Shown in pieces: positions 61,306 through 64,000 of a stretch of 64,000 nucleotides of DNA. Below the pieces are notes generated by a model, which worked only from the letters and a program-made list of their open reading frames with translations, had not been told where the DNA came from and searched no databases. The stretch is from Hyphococcus sp. (GTDB taxonomy: Bacteria; Pseudomonadota; Alphaproteobacteria; Caulobacterales; Parvularculaceae), in assembly GCA_013002535.1 (NCBI GenBank), contig JABDJK010000030.1, positions 52,446 through 116,445 of the forward strand. Reading direction: 5' to 3'. A program made the position numbers and the translations under genes. Within the stretch, counting starts at the first letter, position 1, and each line of letters opens with the position of its first letter.

Positions 61306-63207
61306 ATGTTTACCCGTAGAGAGTTATTGAGAACGACGGTCGCGAGTGGGTTCGCGACCGGGGCTGCAAGCCTCCTACCCGCCTGGGCGAAAAGCGCTCA
61401 TGCCGGCAACAAAGGTATTTTTGAACAGGCCGGTAATTCGTTCGACCTCACCGTCGGCCACAGCGCCGTCAATATCGGCGGGAGGTCCGGCCACGCAACC
61501 ACCATTAATGGCACGTTGCCGGGCCCGCTTTTGCGCTTTCGCGAAGGCGAGGAACTTTCATTGCGCGTGAAGAATACGCTCGACGAAGACACCTCGATTC
61601 ACTGGCACGGACTTCTTGTGCCTTTCTACATGGACGGCGTACCGGGCGTTTCATTTCCGGGAATCAAGGCGGGCGAAACTTTCGAGTATAAGTTCGCGCT
61701 GCCTCAGAGCGGCACATATTGGTATCACTCCCATTCCGGCCTGCAGGAACAATTGGGTCATTACGGTCCGCTGATCATCGATCCGGCGGGGCCCGACCCC
61801 ATTCAATATGACCGCGAATATGTGCTGGTTCTGTCCGACTGGCTTTTTGACCATCCGCACAAGGTATTCGCGAAGCTGAAAAAGAACGCAGAAGTCTTTA
61901 ATATGCAGGAGCGTACTTTCGGCGACTTTATTGAGGATGCCGGCGAGATGGGCCTTGGCGGCGTTATAGAAGACCGTTCCATGTGGGGGCGGATGCGCAT
62001 GTCGGCGACGGACATCTCCGATGTGACGGGCGCAGTTTACACCTATCTGATCAACGGGCATTCGACGGCGGACCATTGGAGCGCGCTCTATGAAGTCGGC
62101 GAGCGCATACGCCTTCGGATCATCAACGCCTCAGCGATGACGATCTTCAATTTCCGCATTCCCGGCCTGCCGATGACGGTCGTTGCGGCGGACGGCCTAA
62201 ATGTTCAGCCCGTCGACACAGACGAATTCCAGATCGGCGTCGCGGAAACCTATGACGTCATCGTCGAGCCGAAACGCGAACGCGCCTTTCCAATCGTTGC
62301 GGAAACGATCGACCGGTCCGGTCAAGTCGTCGCCACCTTCGCGCCGTCACCTGAAATGCGCGCAATTGCGCCGCTCCTGCGCGAACGGCCGATCCTGACG
62401 CACAAGGACATGGCAATGGATCACGGCGCCAAGGATCACGGCGCGATGGGCGGAATGGATCATGGCGGCATGGACCACGGATCGACGGGCCATCAATCAA
62501 TGGATCATGGCTCTGGCGGGCACGGATCAATGGCCGGCATGCAGGAGCACAATCACCAGACTGGCGTCGGCGTCGACATGGTCGCCATGGCGCCGACAAA
62601 TCGTCTGAATGAGCCAGGCTTAGGACTCGAAGACGTTCCACACCGAGCCCTAACTTATTCCCAGCTAAAAAGCCTGGAGCCGAACCCGGACAAGCGCAAA
62701 CCTGACCGGGAACTGGAAATCCATCTTACCGGCAACATGGAGCGCTACATGTGGTCGTTTGACGGCGTAAAATTTTCTCATGTCGTCGATCCTATCGTAT
62801 TTCATGAAGGCGAACGCCTGCGCGTCACACTCGTCAACGACACGATGATGACGCATCCAATCCACTTGCACGGCATGTTCTTTGATCTCGTGGTTGATGA
62901 AATCGATCACAAACCTCGCAAACATACAGTGAATGTGAAACCGGGCGACAAGCTGTCCTTTGACGTCACCGCAACCCATGTCGGCGATTGGGCGTTTCAC
63001 TGCCACCTCCTCTTTCACATGCACGCAGGCATGATGCAGGTCGTTTCCGTTCGCCCGCGCATGGCGATGAATGTTCATGACGACCACAAAGCGATGGATC
63101 ATGAAAGCATGGAACACGGCGCTGGCGATCACCAATCCATGGACCACGAGAAGATGAACCACGATGATACGGAACATTCGAATATGGATCATGGAGGAAA
63201 GCACTGA
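61306..63207 (+). CDS. copA: Multicopper oxidase CopA/PcoA
   Basis: Oxidises Cu(I) to the less toxic Cu(II) in the periplasm. 633 residues exported folded by the Tat path (RRELLRTTV, twin arginine at 4-5). Copper sites: IHWHGLLVPFYMDGVPG near 98, YWYHSHSGLQEQLGHYGPL near 138, HPIHLHGMFFDL near 516, and HCHLLFHMHAGMM near 565. Met/His repeats (MDHG type) lie near 365-415 and in the last 40 residues; these are thought to bind extra copper. Length is typical. Its stop overlaps the copB start by 1 bp. Confidence 0.95.
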   Translation: MFTRRELLRTTVASGFATGAASLLPAWAKSAHAGNKGIFEQAGNSFDLTVGHSAVNIGGRSGHATTINGTLPGPLLRFREGEELSLRVKNTLDEDTSIHWHGLLVPFYMDGVPGVSFPGIKAGETFEYKFALPQSGTYWYHSHSGLQEQLGHYGPLIIDPAGPDPIQYDREYVLVLSDWLFDHPHKVFAKLKKNAEVFNMQERTFGDFIEDAGEMGLGGVIEDRSMWGRMRMSATDISDVTGAVYTYLINGHSTADHWSALYEVGERIRLRIINASAMTIFNFRIPGLPMTVVAADGLNVQPVDTDEFQIGVAETYDVIVEPKRERAFPIVAETIDRSGQVVATFAPSPEMRAIAPLLRERPILTHKDMAMDHGAKDHGAMGGMDHGGMDHGSTGHQSMDHGSGGHGSMAGMQEHNHQTGVGVDMVAMAPTNRLNEPGLGLEDVPHRALTYSQLKSLEPNPDKRKPDRELEIHLTGNMERYMWSFDGVKFSHVVDPIVFHEGERLRVTLVNDTMMTHPIHLHGMFFDLVVDEIDHKPRKHTVNVKPGDKLSFDVTATHVGDWAFHCHLLFHMHAGMMQVVSVRPRMAMNVHDDHKAMDHESMEHGAGDHQSMDHEKMNHDDTEHSNMDHGGKH

Positions 63208-64000
63208 TGTTTCGCTCCATGAAAAATCCCCTCGCGCTCGCCGCGGTGTTCACGTTCACGATTTTCGGTGCAAACGCCGTTGCGCAGAGCGAAAATTTAA
63301 CAGATTCGCAGCGCGGCTGGTCGGCGGCGGATGAATATTGGGATCCCGCAGCCATGGCGGAGGCGCGTCGCGCCGTCCAACGCGAACACGGCGCTTCGAA
63401 AACGTATTTTATTCAAGGCGACCGCCTGGAATATCGCAGCAATGAAGGTGAGCCTTTATTGCTGTGGGATGCGCAAGGTTGGTGGGGCGGCGACCGCAAC
63501 AAGCTGTGGCTAAAAACCGAGGGCGAATACGCATTTTCGGAAGACGCTTTTGAAGAAGCGGAAATCCAGGCGCTTTGGTCGCGCGCCATCGCCACGTTCT
63601 TCGATGTCCAGGCTGGCTTTCGTCACGACTTTGCGCCAGGCGATGATCGCACCTTCGGCGTCATAGGCGTGCAAGGGTTGGCGCCCTACTGGTTCGAAAT
63701 CGACGCCGCATTTTTTGTCAGCGATGACGGCGACGTGTCAGCGCGGATTGAAGCCGAATACGAATTGATGCTGACGCAGCGCCTGATCGTGCAACCGCGC
63801 ACGGAACTAAACTTCGCCGTACAAGATGTCGCTGAATACGGCGTCGGCTCCGGCCTATCGACAGCCGAACTCGGCGCGCGGCTTCGCTACGAAATCAAAC
63901 GCGAATTTGCGCCTTATATCGGCGTCGACTGGACGCGGTCCGTCGGCGAAACCGCCGATTTTGTGCGCGCCGACGGCGGCGATCCGTCAAGCGTATCGTT
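63207..64000 (+). CDS. copB: Copper resistance outer-membrane protein CopB (cut by window end)
   Basis: 264 codons are in the window; the C-terminus lies outside it. A signal peptide (LALAAVFTFTIFGANAVAQ) leads into the CopB/PcoB barrel: LLLWDAQGWWGGDRNKLWLKTEGE, FFDVQAGFRHDF, GVQGLAPYWFEIDAAFFVSDDGDVSARIEAEYELMLTQ and RLRYEIKREFAPYIGVDWTR. The Met/His-rich region that many CopB have before the barrel is missing. CopB is thought to bind or pass copper at the outer membrane. ATG overlaps the copA stop by one base. Confidence 0.93.
   Translation, partial: MFRSMKNPLALAAVFTFTIFGANAVAQSENLTDSQRGWSAADEYWDPAAMAEARRAVQREHGASKTYFIQGDRLEYRSNEGEPLLLWDAQGWWGGDRNKLWLKTEGEYAFSEDAFEEAEIQALWSRAIATFFDVQAGFRHDFAPGDDRTFGVIGVQGLAPYWFEIDAAFFVSDDGDVSARIEAEYELMLTQRLIVQPRTELNFAVQDVAEYGVGSGLSTAELGARLRYEIKREFAPYIGVDWTRSVGETADFVRADGGDPSSVS

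Overview
The window looks like chromosomal DNA of a marine or freshwater alphaproteobacterium, probably in or near Caulobacterales, Hyphomonadaceae or Parvularculaceae. The evidence is the combination of a PodJ-type polarity protein behind a perfect CtrA-type box (TTAA-N7-TTAAC), DUF1244, TIGR02186 and UrcA-type proteins, a Dcm/Vsr pair, MnmC, and a compact gene style with many 4-bp ATGA or GTGA overlaps. The placement is an inference from gene content. Nothing here is a phage, plasmid or CRISPR locus, and no transposase was seen.

Layout. 1-2.4 kb: the start of a secreted R/Q-repeat protein (minus), then an orphan C5-cytosine methyltransferase overlapping a Vsr mismatch endonuclease. 2.4-9.7 kb: small acetyltransferase, MscS-like channel protein, hexapeptide acyltransferase, DmdC-like acyl-CoA dehydrogenase, and PodJ. 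9.8-16.7 kb: TauE/SafE exporter with a TIGR02186 partner, then a run with a DUF3429 protein, BASS-type symporter, D-aminoacylase-like amidohydrolase, iron-type alcohol dehydrogenase and a hotdog thioesterase. 16.7-18.4 kb: a secreted von Willebrand A protein with four copies of a C-terminal module. 18.6-25.1 kb: a leucine/isovalerate degradation operon (mccB, DUF3885, liuC, GNAT, mccA, mvaB). 25.1-31.9 kb: beta-lactamase-fold hydrolase, M49-type lipoprotein peptidase, lytic transglycosylase, MnmC. 32-36 kb: a CBS-domain cystathionine beta-synthase with SMR and ArsC-like genes, Hsp20, and a P-loop protein. 36-41.5 kb: an MMPL/RND exporter, DUF1244 and modABC. 41.6-48.2 kb: tRNA-Phe and a run holding three queuosine genes (queF, queA, tgt) mixed with a cyclophilin lipoprotein, NUDIX, cysE, DUF1697 and csaA, ending at tRNA-Lys.

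48.2-57.4 kb is more accessory: a UrcA-like protein, a frameshifted FadR-type regulator, a 450-bp non-coding region with four strong hairpins, and a cluster of MFS transporter, alpha/beta hydrolase, TonB-dependent receptor, AraC regulator and SDR enzyme that looks like uptake and breakdown of an unidentified hydrophobic ligand. 57.5-64 kb is a copper locus: PepSY and DUF4198 proteins and a CsoR-type repressor on one strand, and a His-rich protein, CusF-like protein, multicopper oxidase CopA and outer-membrane CopB (cut by the window end) on the other, with a CsoR-type operator lying on a promoter between them.

The most interesting non-coding signal is at 49.9-50.04 kb. Read on the minus strand it looks like an sRNA of about 80 nt: two hairpins with 3-nt loops, an unpaired C-rich stretch, and a terminator hairpin with a U-tract. 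Its upstream region carries two PhaR-like CTGC-N3-GCAG palindromes. This resembles what I remember of the MmgR/alpha-r8 sRNAs that act on PHB storage, but I could not test that. Other notable items are a tRNA-guanine transglycosylase that lacks two of its three usual zinc cysteines and an in-frame palindrome inside mccA.
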